A DNA stretch of 64,000 bases from Sulfuriferula nivalis (GTDB lineage: Bacteria > Pseudomonadota > Gammaproteobacteria > Burkholderiales > Sulfuriferulaceae). The number at the start of each line of letters is the position of its first letter. Within the stretch, counting starts at the first letter, position 1. A program made the position numbers and the translations under genes. The notes beneath the pieces are model-generated. The model was not told the origin of the DNA and made no database searches. It saw only the letters and a program-made list of their open reading frames with translations. This document shows positions 31,653-40,584 of this stretch, one piece after another. Location: NCBI RefSeq assembly GCF_009937995.1, contig NZ_AP021881.1:558001-622000 (forward strand), written 5' to 3'.

Positions 31653-33491
31653 TTATGTCTGCGTAGTGTACTCTGGTACCCATTTTTTTAGCATCTGTTT
31701 GACTTCAGCTTCGCTGACGATGTGCTCTTGCGTCAACCAAATGAGCGCTTGTGACAGCCATGCATCTTCTACAGTCCGCGCTTGCGCAATGCGCAGTTTA
31801 GGATGGGGCGTAGTGAGTGTGTGTTCGTCATCTGCTAATAATTCTTCATAAAGCTTTTCACCCGGGCGCAGACCAGAATAAACGATTTTGATGTCGTTTT
31901 CGCTAAAGCCAGACAGTTTAATCATATCGCGGGCGAGGTCGGCGATTTTGACGGGTTCTCCCATATCCAGCACAAATATTTCACCACCGTCACCCATTAG
32001 TCCCGCTTGCAACACTAACTGGCAAGCTTCAGGGATGGACATAAAATAACGAGTGATGTCTGGATGGGTGACGGTAATCGGTCCACCATGAGCGATTTGT
32101 TCCTGGAATTTTGGAATAACACTGCCTGAGCTTCCCAGCACATTGCCAAAACGCACTGCCACAAAGCGCGTACGTGACGTGTCCGTGGGTGCGGCGTGCA
32201 GACTTTGGCAAACCATTTCAGCCAGTCGTTTGGATGCGCCCATGACATTTGTCGGGTTGACCGCTTTATCGGTAGAAATGAGTACAAACTTGGCTACACC
32301 ATGGCGTTGTGCGGCGTGCGCCAGCATATAAGTACCAAGCACGTTGTTACGCATAGCTTGCCAGGCATTGCTTTGTTCCATCAGTGGCACGTGCTTATAG
32401 GCTGCGGCGTGGAAAATTACGCTAGGCTGATGCTGGCTGAGTAAACTATCAATAACTGCCGCGTGTTTGACATCGCCTATCGCGCATAGAATATGAACAT
32501 CGGGAAACTCAGTGTTAAATTCCTGTTCGATCTTGTACAGCGCGAATTCGCTCATTTCAAACAGAATAAGTAACTTAGGCTGGAAGCGTGCAATCTGGCG
32601 GCATAGCTCAGAGCCGATAGAGCCGCCTGCGCCGCTTACCATCACGACCTGATTGTGGATAAGCTGTTGTAAACCTGCATCGTCCAGTTGCACAGGATCA
32701 CGTCCGAGTAAGTCATCCAGCTCAATTTTGCGTAACGCTGATACGGTGACCTTGCCGCTGGCGAGGTCATCAAATGCTGGCACGGTAAGGGCTGCAATAC
32801 CCGCATCAGCACAAATTTGCGCAGCATGGCGGCGCACGCTGTGGCTGGTGGACGGCATTGCAATCACGGCATGTTGCACATTTAATTTTTCCGCATGACG
32901 CGCTAGGCTATCCAGCTTGCCGAGTACAGGTACACCATATAAATCTCGTCCTTGCTTGGTTGGCATGTCGTCAAGTAAACCTACGACACGCCATTCACGA
33001 CTCTGCGCCAGTTCACGTACCAGTGATGCCGCTGCACCACCCGCGCCGAGAATAATAACAGGCTCACGCTCAGTCGCCAGTGCGCCAAAGCGGTGTTCCT
33101 TCCAGGCCCGGTAAGTCAGACGGCTGCCACCCATGATGAGGAGTAACAATATGGGATCAAGCACCAGCACTGAACGCGGCACAATAGCTTTGATTTGAAA
33201 CATGAACAAAGCCAATGGAATCAACAAAGCGGCCACGCCCACAGCGAACAAAATCCGCCGCAAATCAGGCAAACTGGCAAATCGCCATATGCCACGATAA
33301 AGCCCAAAGCGCCAGAACGCCAACGCTTGCAACGGCATGACCCAGGCCAATGTGCTCAGTGCGCTAGGCCAATATTCGGCAGGAATGCTCAGGTTGAATC
33401 GCAACCAGTATGCAACCAGCCAAGCTAGTCCAGCAGCAGTTAAGTCGTGGAGGAATGCGAGCAGGATGCGAGTGTTAAAGCGAGAGACCAT
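31653..33491 (-). CDS. Membrane nucleotide-sugar 4,6-dehydratase, CapD/FlaA1/WbpM type
   Basis: At 612 residues this has the full layout of the large CapD/WbpM family. About four N-terminal membrane helices (residues 10-130) are followed by a first Rossmann domain (VIILGAGGAAASLVREL, about 143) and a second SDR domain (MVSGAGGSIGSELCRQ, about 287). STDKAVNPTNVMGASKR (about 405-420) is the catalytic region, with Met in place of the usual SDR Tyr, as is normal in this family. Relatives convert UDP-GlcNAc to a 4-keto-6-deoxy sugar on the inner face of the membrane. It is 9.6 kb from the polysaccharide locus but probably feeds glycan synthesis. Confidence 0.9.
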   Translation of the reverse strand: MVSRFNTRILLAFLHDLTAAGLAWLVAYWLRFNLSIPAEYWPSALSTLAWVMPLQALAFWRFGLYRGIWRFASLPDLRRILFAVGVAALLIPLALFMFQIKAIVPRSVLVLDPILLLLIMGGSRLTYRAWKEHRFGALATEREPVIILGAGGAAASLVRELAQSREWRVVGLLDDMPTKQGRDLYGVPVLGKLDSLARHAEKLNVQHAVIAMPSTSHSVRRHAAQICADAGIAALTVPAFDDLASGKVTVSALRKIELDDLLGRDPVQLDDAGLQQLIHNQVVMVSGAGGSIGSELCRQIARFQPKLLILFEMSEFALYKIEQEFNTEFPDVHILCAIGDVKHAAVIDSLLSQHQPSVIFHAAAYKHVPLMEQSNAWQAMRNNVLGTYMLAHAAQRHGVAKFVLISTDKAVNPTNVMGASKRLAEMVCQSLHAAPTDTSRTRFVAVRFGNVLGSSGSVIPKFQEQIAHGGPITVTHPDITRYFMSIPEACQLVLQAGLMGDGGEIFVLDMGEPVKIADLARDMIKLSGFSENDIKIVYSGLRPGEKLYEELLADDEHTLTTPHPKLRIAQARTVEDAWLSQALIWLTQEHIVSEAEVKQMLKKWVPEYTTQT

Positions 33492-33589
33492 ATTCAGCTT
33501 GGATAATTAAACTGCACAGATTATACCCTGATAGTTTGCAGGTGCGGTGTTTGTGGCGCTGGATCAAATTTAGCTGTTTACTTGAAATA

Positions 33590-33639
33590 AAAAACACGAA
33601 AATTTAGCGGGCGATTAGTGCCTTAAACTTTCGTGTTTT
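33590..33639 (-). terminator. Terminator-like hairpin after the RhlE-type gene
   Basis: On the minus strand the arms AAAACACGAAA (33639-33629) and TTTCGTGTTTT (33601-33591) pair over 11 bp, with a 27-base partly paired loop and a T-rich run after it. It lies 46 bases downstream of the helicase stop. The rest of the 193-base gap (33492-33684) shows no gene. Confidence 0.6.
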
Positions 33640-33684
33640 GTCTGAAGCTGGAAAATACTAGTGCGTTAAACGCAGAAAATGTAA

Positions 33685-34983
33685 TTATTTTCCGCGCCCA
33701 CCACTGCGATGTGGGCTGCTAGGTGCACGAGCTGCAGGTTTAGCTGCTGGGCGAGGACCGTTGCCAGAGGCTGGGCGGCGATTTTGACCACCTCCACCAC
33801 CGCCACTACGTTGGCTGCCATTTAATATCGGCTCCGCTTTGATGCGTGGGTCTACTTCAAAGCCAGGAAATACTTCAGCGATGATTTGGGTTTTGGTCAG
33901 GCGTTCGATTGCGGTTAATAACTTTAATTCATCAACGCAGACCAATGAAGTGGCTTCACCTTCGCTACCTGCACGACCAGTACGGCCGATGCGGTGAACG
34001 TAATCTTCAGCGACGTTAGGCAGTTCAAAGTTGACGACGTGCGGCAATTCGCTGATGTCGATACCGCGTGCAGCGATGTCGGTGGCGACCAGTACTTGTA
34101 ATGTGCCATCTTTGAATGTCTTGAGTGCACGAGTACGAGCAGCCTGGCTCTTGTTGCCGTGTATCGCCATGGCAGGAATGCCGTCTTTATCCAGATTTTC
34201 AGCCAGACGATTCGCAGCATGTTTGGTGCGGGTAAATACCAGCACTTGAAACCAGTTGTTGTCTTTAATCAGCAGGGTGAGCAATTCACGTTTGCGTTCA
34301 CGGTCAACAGCGTAGGCTTTTTGTGAAATCAGCGTGTTGGTAGCATTGCGGCGTGCGACTTCTATTGTGGTTGGCTTGATAAGTAAACTATCGGCTAACG
34401 CTTTGATTTCATCGGAGAAGGTCGCTGAGAACAACAAGGTTTGGCGCTGTTTAGGAATAAGCGCCATGATTTTTTTGATGTCGCGGATAAAGCCCATGTC
34501 CAGCATGCGGTCAGCTTCGTCGAGCACAAGAATTTCAACTTGTGATAAATCTACGGTGCGCTGTTGCGCATGGTCAAGTAAACGGCCAGGAGTAGCAACC
34601 AGTATGTCTACGCGTCCGCGCAGTTTCTGGATTTGTGGGTTGATATTGACACCGCCAAACATCATCATTGATTTAAGTGGCAGATACTTGCCATACTCAC
34701 GTACGCTTTCTTCTACTTGTGCGGCGAGTTCGCGCGTAGGCGTTAAAATCAAAGCGCGTATTGGTGCGCGATCAGATTTGGCGGGTATCGTGGATAAACG
34801 ATGCAAAATTGGCAACACGAAACCTGCGGTTTTACCCGTACCAGTTTGTGCGCCACCAAGCAAATCACCCCCTGTCATAACGACGGGAATGGCTTGAGCC
34901 TGGATAGGGGTAGGTTCGGTATAACCGCGCTCAGTAACCGCGCGAACGATGGCTTCGGACAAGCCTAGGGTAGCAAATGACAT
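33685..34983 (-). CDS. rhlE: DEAD-box ATP-dependent RNA helicase, RhlE type
   Basis: The 432-residue protein has all core DEAD motifs: the Q motif ([14 protein letters not shown]), [39 protein letters not shown] and [10 protein letters not shown]. The tail of about 60 residues is rich in Gly, Arg and Pro (residues 375-432), as in RhlE proteins. These unwind short RNA duplexes and act in ribosome maturation and RNA decay. The gene stands alone; its 5' leader has a small inverted repeat CGTTAC/GTAACG (35011-35029). The exact subfamily name is inferred from layout. Confidence 0.88.
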   Translation of the reverse strand: MSFATLGLSEAIVRAVTERGYTEPTPIQAQAIPVVMTGGDLLGGAQTGTGKTAGFVLPILHRLSTIPAKSDRAPIRALILTPTRELAAQVEESVREYGKYLPLKSMMMFGGVNINPQIQKLRGRVDILVATPGRLLDHAQQRTVDLSQVEILVLDEADRMLDMGFIRDIKKIMALIPKQRQTLLFSATFSDEIKALADSLLIKPTTIEVARRNATNTLISQKAYAVDRERKRELLTLLIKDNNWFQVLVFTRTKHAANRLAENLDKDGIPAMAIHGNKSQAARTRALKTFKDGTLQVLVATDIAARGIDISELPHVVNFELPNVAEDYVHRIGRTGRAGSEGEATSLVCVDELKLLTAIERLTKTQIIAEVFPGFEVDPRIKAEPILNGSQRSGGGGGGQNRRPASGNGPRPAAKPAARAPSSPHRSGGRGK

Positions 34984-35235
34984 AAATTTCCTGAAAACAG
35001 ATCGGCCTGTCGTTACTTTAAGCGTAACGCCAGTCTAGGGCAGGCAGATGGAGAGAATAAACCAGAATTGTTAGCGCTAGGACTGGAGCAGGCTAATCAA
35101 GAGTGCACATTATAACAGATTAACAGGGGGATACCTGTCATGTTGTTGACGGTAAATTGCGTATGAATTACTCTCTCACTGTTGTCAGCTTTTGTCTTGG
35201 CAATAACGGGGGTTTTAAATAATGAGGGAGGGGAT
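34984..35235. other. Divergent promoter region between the RNA helicase and the EXORDIUM-like gene
   Basis: These 252 bases contain no convincing ORF. They carry a 6-bp inverted repeat (35011-35016 with 35024-35029) and a TTGACG (35146-35151) followed 17 bases on by a weak TACTCT, a poor promoter candidate for the plus-strand gene. Promoters for both flanking genes must lie here. Confidence 0.5.
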
Positions 35236-36186
35236 ATGAGTTATAAATTGAATATGGTTATGGGTGCAGTCGCATTGAATTTGCTGGCTTTGCCAGCAGC
35301 CCATGCAGAGCTGATTCGCGGCGTGGCACAACAAATTACACATCAGCCTTGGGAAAATGACAACATGCCTACGGGTAAGGGCTGGGCGGTTAAAGCGCCT
35401 GCCGGTCAAGGGTATGCGGTTAGTACAGGACGGAAAACTACTGGGGCAAACGGAATAAACTATCATGGTGGCCCAGTGATGCTGGGCACGACCAATGTTT
35501 ATTTTATCTGGTATGGTAATTGGGCTGGCAATACGGCATCCAGTATCTTGCCTGATTTGATAGGTGGTTTAAGTGGTTCGCCTTATTTCAATATCAACAC
35601 AACTTATTATAACGCGAGTAACGTCGCTGTGACTAATGCTACATTGCTGAAAAAGACTGCAACGGACAATTACTCGCATGGCAAAGTATTAGCTGATACA
35701 GATGTTTCAGCCATCGTGAGTGGTGCGATAGCCAATGGCTCGCTGCCAGTAGATGCCAACGCAGTGTATTTTGTGCTGACTTCAGCGGATGTGACTGAAA
35801 CTTCAGGTTTCTGTACGTCATATTGTGGCTGGCATACCCATGGAACTATCAGCGGACAAGATATTAAATATGCTTTCGTTGGTAATCCTGATCAATGTCC
35901 AAGTTCTTGTGCGGCACAAACAACCAGCCCTAACGGTAATGCAGGTGCAGATGGCATGGCGAGTGTGATGTCACATGAACTGGAAGAAGCGGTGACGGAT
36001 CCGGATCTGAATGCATGGTATGACAGCACAGGTAAGGAGAATGCGGATAAGTGTGCGTGGAAATTTGGCAGCACTTATACCACCAGCAATGGTTCGATGG
36101 CGAATATGAAGTTAGGTACCCGTGATTACCTGATACAGCAGAACTGGTTAAATGCATCTGGCGGTTTGTGTACTTTGTCACATTGA
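35236..36186 (+). CDS. Secreted EXORDIUM / phosphate-induced-protein-like protein
   Basis: The start at 35236 follows a strong GGGAGGGG site and gives a clear signal peptide (MSYKLNMVMGAVALNLLALP) with likely cleavage after AHA, for 316 residues; an in-frame TTG at 35182 is less likely. The mature protein resembles the PHI-1/EXORDIUM family, best known from plant cell walls: YHGGPVMLGTTNVYFIWYGN, DANAVYFVLTSADV, CGWHTHG and MSHELEEAVTDPDLNAWYD. The HELEE near residues 247-251 recalls a metal-site helix, but no enzyme activity is established for the family. Six cysteines suggest disulfides. A secreted NTF2-like gene follows. Confidence 0.8.
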   Translation: MSYKLNMVMGAVALNLLALPAAHAELIRGVAQQITHQPWENDNMPTGKGWAVKAPAGQGYAVSTGRKTTGANGINYHGGPVMLGTTNVYFIWYGNWAGNTASSILPDLIGGLSGSPYFNINTTYYNASNVAVTNATLLKKTATDNYSHGKVLADTDVSAIVSGAIANGSLPVDANAVYFVLTSADVTETSGFCTSYCGWHTHGTISGQDIKYAFVGNPDQCPSSCAAQTTSPNGNAGADGMASVMSHELEEAVTDPDLNAWYDSTGKENADKCAWKFGSTYTTSNGSMANMKLGTRDYLIQQNWLNASGGLCTLSH

Positions 36187-36193
36187 GTGAGGG

Positions 36194-36220
36194 CTATCGG
36201 GTGTAGTGTGCGCCCGATAG
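36194..36220 (+). terminator. 10-bp hairpin after the EXORDIUM-like gene
   Basis: CTATCGGGTG (36194-36203) pairs with CGCCCGATAG (36211-36220), with one G-T pair and a 7-base loop, 7 bases after the stop. The T run that follows is weak, so it may only attenuate transcription into the next gene or protect the upstream mRNA. Confidence 0.55.
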
Positions 36221-36240
36221 TTACTTAGCGGAGGTGCGGT

Positions 36241-36732
36241 ATGAAAATATTGACTGTATTGTTTTGGCTGGGACTTAGCTTAGGCTCAACGAGTTATGCG
36301 GCTGACAATGTAGTATCGGTAACGCGATTGGTCATGGTGTTTAACACATTAGAAGCGGAGTTAGATGTTGCTGCGCAACATAACAATGTAGAAGTTATAA
36401 ATAAATTACTCGCGCCGAATTTTGAAATGCGGGTGGGCGCCATGCCCGGTAATCCTGTGCCACGTGCGGCCTGGCTGCATCAATTACAGACGGTTCCGTC
36501 TGCACCATTGATTCCTGAGCAAATGGCTGTGCATGATTATGATAACGTGGCTGTGGTCAGTTTTTTGAATAAACGCAGCACATCGGCAGGTGATATATAT
36601 ATTGTTGATGTATGGAAAAAGCTGGCGTTAAGCTGGCAATTAGCCGTGCGCTACGCAAGCCCTGCCGGACGTGCTGATTTTGTTATTCCGGGCGCTGCAT
36701 TGAATGAGCCTGTGCTGGATAAACGTTACTAG
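36241..36732 (+). CDS. Secreted NTF2-like (SnoaL/DUF4440 type) protein
   Basis: This 163-residue protein has a signal peptide (MKILTVLFWLGLSLGSTSYA). The mature region looks like an NTF2-like fold: an N-terminal helix with NTLEAELDVAAQHNNVEVIN, then LLAPNFEMRVG and a paired-strand end DIYIVDVWKKLALSWQLAVR. No catalytic residues can be assigned and the function is unknown. GGAGG lies 6 bases before the ATG. It follows the EXORDIUM-like gene by 54 bases on the same strand, and its stop is 3 bases from the convergent mutL stop. Confidence 0.7.
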   Translation: MKILTVLFWLGLSLGSTSYAADNVVSVTRLVMVFNTLEAELDVAAQHNNVEVINKLLAPNFEMRVGAMPGNPVPRAAWLHQLQTVPSAPLIPEQMAVHDYDNVAVVSFLNKRSTSAGDIYIVDVWKKLALSWQLAVRYASPAGRADFVIPGAALNEPVLDKRY

Positions 36733-36735
36733 AGC

Positions 36736-38520
36736 TTATTTCCCGCGCATAAACATCTTATCTAACTCCGTCAAACTGATTTGAAACCATGTTGGCCGAC
36801 CGTGGTTACACTGGTTGGCTCGCTCGGTTTTTTCCATATCACGCAGTAACGCATTCATTTCAGTAATGCTTAATTGCCGATTAGCGCGAACTGCGCTGTG
36901 ACATGCCAATGTGCTCAGGCGTTCATTACGCTGTTCGGTAAGTGCATTACTTGCGCCTGATGTACGCAATTCGCGTAATAAGTCACGTGTAAGCTGGGCG
37001 GGGTCAGCGGTCTGTAGTAGTTGTGGGATGGCGCGAATAGCGAGGCTGGTAGGCGATAGCGGCGCGATTTCGAAGCCCATCATATTCAGCGCATCAGCAT
37101 GTTCAGCGGCGGTCGCAACGTCCAGTTCATCCACATTGACAGCTATCGGTATCAACAAAGGCTGGCTGGCTATGGTCTGCAGGTCGAGCGCGGTTTTGAA
37201 TTTTTCATACATGATGCGTTCGTGCGCGGCGTGCATGTCAACGAGTACTAACCCCGCTTGATTTTGCGCCAGGATATAAATGCCGTGGAGTTGCCCCAGC
37301 GCGTAGCCTAACGGGTGGTTGTCAGTGTTAAACGCGGGTTGTGGTGCGGGCGCGGTGTCACGCGACATCAACTCATAATAATTGTCTGGTTGCGCTATAC
37401 CCAAAGGCATTGCTGCCTGATATGACGGCGCATAACTGGGGCATGGTGCGTAGGTGGGCGTCGTGTTGCTGCTGATGTGGGTGGTGTCGGCGCTGGTTGT
37501 GCCGATTTGTACTGTTGCGGCAGGCGCTTGCCCTGCGCGACCTGCTAGTGACTTATTGATGGCATGGTAAATAAATTGATGCACAGCACGACTGTCGCGG
37601 AAACGCACTTCGGTCTTGGCAGGGTGGACGTTGACATCGACCAGCGCAGGGTCTAGTGTCAAAAACAGGCAATAAGCAGGATGACGGTCATGGTGCAAAA
37701 TATCGTGGTAGGCTTGTTTGAGCGCGTGTGCCAGTAATTTGTCACGGACAAAGCGACCATTCACAAACATATATTGCGCATCGCGGCTGGCACGGGAATA
37801 GGCAGGTAATGCACTCATGCCGTGCACGCTAAGACCAGCCGTGGTTTCAGCAACATTTACCGCAGCTTGATTGAAGTCCGCACCTAGTACCGCACTAATT
37901 CGTTCCGCCATATCTTGTTCGCGCCAGAGTTGCACGGCACGATCATTGTGATGCAAGCTGAAACTGACATCGGGGCGGGCAAGGGCGATGCGCTGAAAAA
38001 CATCGTTGCAATGGGCGTATTCTGTTGCGGCTGATTTGAGGAATTTACGCCGTGCAGGCGTGTTAAAAAACAAATCCCGCACTTCGATAGTCGTGCCTGT
38101 AGTGAGCGCCGTGGGTTGAACTTCACTGGGTGACGCACCATCGGCCTGTATTTGATACGCCAGTTCTGATCCGTGGGCGCGGCTGGCTAAACGCACTCGC
38201 GCAATCGATGCGATACTTGCCAAGGCTTCGCCTCGAAAACCTAAACTGGCAACGCATTCCAGATCTTCCAGGCTGCTGATTTTGCTGGTGGCGTGGCGGG
38301 CCAGGGCCAGATTCAATTGAGCCTCTTCTATCCCTACGCCATTATCCGCCACACGAATTAACTGTGTGCCACCCAATTCCAGATTTACGCGTATCTCGGT
38401 TGCCCCCGCATCCAGACTGTTTTCAAGCAACTCTTTAAGCGCAGCGGCAGGGCGCTCAACGACTTCACCAGCGGCAATCTGGCTGATGAGGATGTCAGGG
38501 AGCGGGTGGATAGTGGGCAT
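36736..38520 (-). CDS. mutL: DNA mismatch repair protein MutL, endonuclease type
   Basis: At 594 residues this is full-length MutL. The GHKL ATPase has LLENSLDAGA, VADNGVGIEE, ATSKI and GFRGEALASI (residues 30-110). The C-terminal domain carries DMHAAHERIMYE (about residue 427), matching the D-x-HA-x2-E-x4-E metal-binding motif of nicking MutL proteins, plus ACHSAVRA and CNHGRP (about 570). It therefore probably nicks DNA itself in a MutH-independent pathway. The start codon shares its A with the vapC stop (TAATG), so translation may be coupled to the toxin gene. Confidence 0.97.
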   Translation of the reverse strand: MPTIHPLPDILISQIAAGEVVERPAAALKELLENSLDAGATEIRVNLELGGTQLIRVADNGVGIEEAQLNLALARHATSKISSLEDLECVASLGFRGEALASIASIARVRLASRAHGSELAYQIQADGASPSEVQPTALTTGTTIEVRDLFFNTPARRKFLKSAATEYAHCNDVFQRIALARPDVSFSLHHNDRAVQLWREQDMAERISAVLGADFNQAAVNVAETTAGLSVHGMSALPAYSRASRDAQYMFVNGRFVRDKLLAHALKQAYHDILHHDRHPAYCLFLTLDPALVDVNVHPAKTEVRFRDSRAVHQFIYHAINKSLAGRAGQAPAATVQIGTTSADTTHISSNTTPTYAPCPSYAPSYQAAMPLGIAQPDNYYELMSRDTAPAPQPAFNTDNHPLGYALGQLHGIYILAQNQAGLVLVDMHAAHERIMYEKFKTALDLQTIASQPLLIPIAVNVDELDVATAAEHADALNMMGFEIAPLSPTSLAIRAIPQLLQTADPAQLTRDLLRELRTSGASNALTEQRNERLSTLACHSAVRANRQLSITEMNALLRDMEKTERANQCNHGRPTWFQISLTELDKMFMRGK

Positions 38521-38921
38521 TATTGTGTACCTAACAGTTTCATGCCGGTATGTTTGATAGCGTCTTTATCAAAGCTGACTGTATATTCGCATAGCGCTGC
38601 ATGCCCTAATCGCTCTATAAGGCAATCAGAAAAGTCAGCTTTGGTATGGCTGAATAAGCGTAATGCTTGTGCAACAATGTCCGCTTGAGAGATAACTATT
38701 TCTTTTGTCTTGAGCAGGCTGTCAAGTGTGATGATGATGTCTTCCCGGGGAGCCTGGTAAGCACCTTGTAGTACCCATACTAATTCTATCAACGTAATGA
38801 TGCTGATATAGCCTGGTTGTTCGGGAGATAACGATTCAATTAATGTTGTTGCTAGGGCTGATTGCCTTATATCGTCTTGTACAATGTAACGCACGATAAC
38901 ATTGGTATCCAAACCTATCAT
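38520..38921 (-). CDS. vapC: PIN-domain toxin, VapC type
   Basis: This 133-residue PIN-domain protein is a likely RNase toxin. The acidic residues expected for the metal site are present: D5 in MIGLDTNVIVRY, E46 in LIELVW, D96 and D99 in ADFSDCLIE, and D118. The start overlaps the upstream antitoxin stop by ATGA, the usual toxin-antitoxin coupling. The 3' end shares a base with the mutL start. The family assignment is firm; which RNA it cuts cannot be told. Confidence 0.88.
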   Translation of the reverse strand: MIGLDTNVIVRYIVQDDIRQSALATTLIESLSPEQPGYISIITLIELVWVLQGAYQAPREDIIITLDSLLKTKEIVISQADIVAQALRLFSHTKADFSDCLIERLGHAALCEYTVSFDKDAIKHTGMKLLGTQ

Positions 38922-39160
38922 TTTGTACTCGCACCATATTGTGCAATGACTGCATTCATTTGTTCTATGGATACTGATTGTACAGGTTTGCGTATCAAGC
39001 CCTTGAGCGCGGTGACAGGGTGTGTGGCGGGTATGATGGCAAATTGTCCGTCATCCATTTCAACAAATTCGATTCGATCGCCCGCGTTCAAGCCCAGTGA
39101 GCTACGCACGTTGATGGGGATGGTGATTTGACCTTTAGAGGTGACAGTGGCTGTCGTCAT
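38918..39160 (-). CDS. vapB: AbrB/SpoVT-type antitoxin, VapB-like
   Basis: The start at 39160 gives an 80-residue protein with the swapped-hairpin AbrB motif TATVTSKGQITIPINVRSSL near its N-terminus, preceded by a GGAG site 8 bases away. An in-frame upstream codon would add 19 unsupported residues. The C-terminal half should bind the PIN toxin. Antitoxins of this type bind palindromes near their own promoter; a 16-bp palindrome lies 14 bases upstream. Confidence 0.88.
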   Translation of the reverse strand: MTTATVTSKGQITIPINVRSSLGLNAGDRIEFVEMDDGQFAIIPATHPVTALKGLIRKPVQSVSIEQMNAVIAQYGASTK

Positions 39161-39174
39161 GGCGCTTGCTCCAT

Positions 39175-39212
39175 AAAAAACATTCCTTACTTTAGTGTAA
39201 GGAATGTTTTTT
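39175..39212 (-). terminator. 16-bp perfect palindrome: amiC terminator and possible vapBC operator
   Basis: A6-CATTCCTTAC at 39175-39190 is fully complementary to 39197-39212 with a 6-base loop. On the minus strand it forms a stem ending in T6, 28 bases after the amiC stop, so it should work as an intrinsic terminator. It also sits just upstream of the vapB start, where autoregulating AbrB-type antitoxins bind. The two roles can coexist. Confidence 0.75.
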
Positions 39213-39240
39213 AGCAAGCATTTATTAGTTCATTTGTGTA

Positions 39241-40584
39241 TTAGTCCCGAATTGCCATTTTTGACCTGGCCGTTGCCGGATTGCTGGCAAAGTAACGTTT
39301 GATACCGTCAACAATCGCGTTAGCGAGCTTGTCCTGATAGGCGTCATCTCCCAAGCGGGATTCTTCTTCAGGATTGGAGATAAATGCGGTTTCAACCAGT
39401 ATGGAAGGAATATCGGGTGCCTTGAGCACAGCGAAGCCTGCTTCTTCTACCTCACCTTTATGCAGGCGGTTAACTTCTGACAGCTGGTTGAGTACCGAGC
39501 TGGCCAAACGGCGGCTGTCAGTGTTGGTAGCAGTTTGCGACAGGTCTATCAGCGTTTTGGCGAGGTTTTTGTCTTTTACGCCCACATTTACACCGCCAAC
39601 CAGATCGGCATCGTTCTCGGATTTAGCCAGCCAGCGCGCAGCGGCACTGGTGGCGCCGTGTTCGGACAGGGTAAATACGCTAGAGCCGCGTGCATCTGGG
39701 CGGATAAACGCGTCGGCATGGATGGAAACAAATAGGTCGGCATTGAGTCGGCGTGCTTTATTGACGCGCTCGGCCAGCGGAATAAAGAAATCGCTGTCGC
39801 GGGTAAGCACTGCGCGCATATTATCAATCGCATCAATTTTAGCTTTGACACGTTTGGCTATGGCGAGGGTGACATTTTTTTCCAAAGTGCCATTTGCGCC
39901 ATGGGCACCTGGATCTTCACCACCGTGACCTGCGTCAATGGCGACAGTGACCAGGCGAGTGATGACATAACTGGGTTTTTTGCCGGATTTATCAGATTTG
40001 TCCACAGGTTTCGGGGTTTTGTCGTCACTGGTGATATCTGTGTTCTCGGCGATTTTGGTGTCGGGTTTGAGCTCTGGCTTGATATCAGCCTTGATGTCTG
40101 GTTTTGGGTCTGTAATTGGCGCGGTGATAGCAGCATCCGTATCCGCTGGTTTTGCTGCGCCAGGCTTGGCGGGATAAACGTCCAGTACCAAACGGTTACC
40201 ATAAGTGCCTACGGGCTTGAGTGTGAACAGGGTGGGTTTGACTTCTCCGCGAAGGTCTAGCACCAGGCGAAATACACCAGGACGATTTAAGCCCGCGCGT
40301 AATTTGGCTATCCAAGGGTCATTGGTACCAATTTTATTGGTGAGGTCAACAATCGCTTGGGCGCTGGTTACGTCTTCCAGATCAATAACTAAACGTGCCG
40401 GGTTTTCTAATGAAAATACTTTGTAATTAATAGGTGCAGCGGATTCTAAGGTTAGTCGGCTGTAATCATTGGCCGGCCAATAGCGCGCGTCGTTGATAGT
40501 ATTTGCGGCAGTTGCCCACAGCGGAGCCATGCACAGTGCGGCTATGGCATAGGTGGCGATGCGGTTAGCAATTGATTGAGACAT
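39241..40584 (-). CDS. amiC: N-acetylmuramoyl-L-alanine amidase AmiC-type
   Basis: The 447-residue periplasmic amidase has a signal peptide (residues 1-27), an AMIN targeting domain (about 30-140) and a linker of repeated Asp/Lys/Pro units (about 150-205). The zinc amidase domain that follows has DAGHGGEDPG (about 216), ESxx-type LEKN, SIHADA and the catalytic LVETAFISN. It splits daughter-cell peptidoglycan by removing stem peptides and needs an EnvC/NlpD-type activator. The 5' end overlaps tsaE by 43 bases. In relatives mutL usually follows directly; here vapBC lies between. Confidence 0.93.
   Translation of the reverse strand: MSQSIANRIATYAIAALCMAPLWATAANTINDARYWPANDYSRLTLESAAPINYKVFSLENPARLVIDLEDVTSAQAIVDLTNKIGTNDPWIAKLRAGLNRPGVFRLVLDLRGEVKPTLFTLKPVGTYGNRLVLDVYPAKPGAAKPADTDAAITAPITDPKPDIKADIKPELKPDTKIAENTDITSDDKTPKPVDKSDKSGKKPSYVITRLVTVAIDAGHGGEDPGAHGANGTLEKNVTLAIAKRVKAKIDAIDNMRAVLTRDSDFFIPLAERVNKARRLNADLFVSIHADAFIRPDARGSSVFTLSEHGATSAAARWLAKSENDADLVGGVNVGVKDKNLAKTLIDLSQTATNTDSRRLASSVLNQLSEVNRLHKGEVEEAGFAVLKAPDIPSILVETAFISNPEEESRLGDDAYQDKLANAIVDGIKRYFASNPATARSKMAIRD

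Noticed and set aside
32230-32275. Missing catalytic Tyr in the CapD-like SDR domain
   Set aside because: Met in this position is the usual state of the large CapD/FlaA1/WbpM family.
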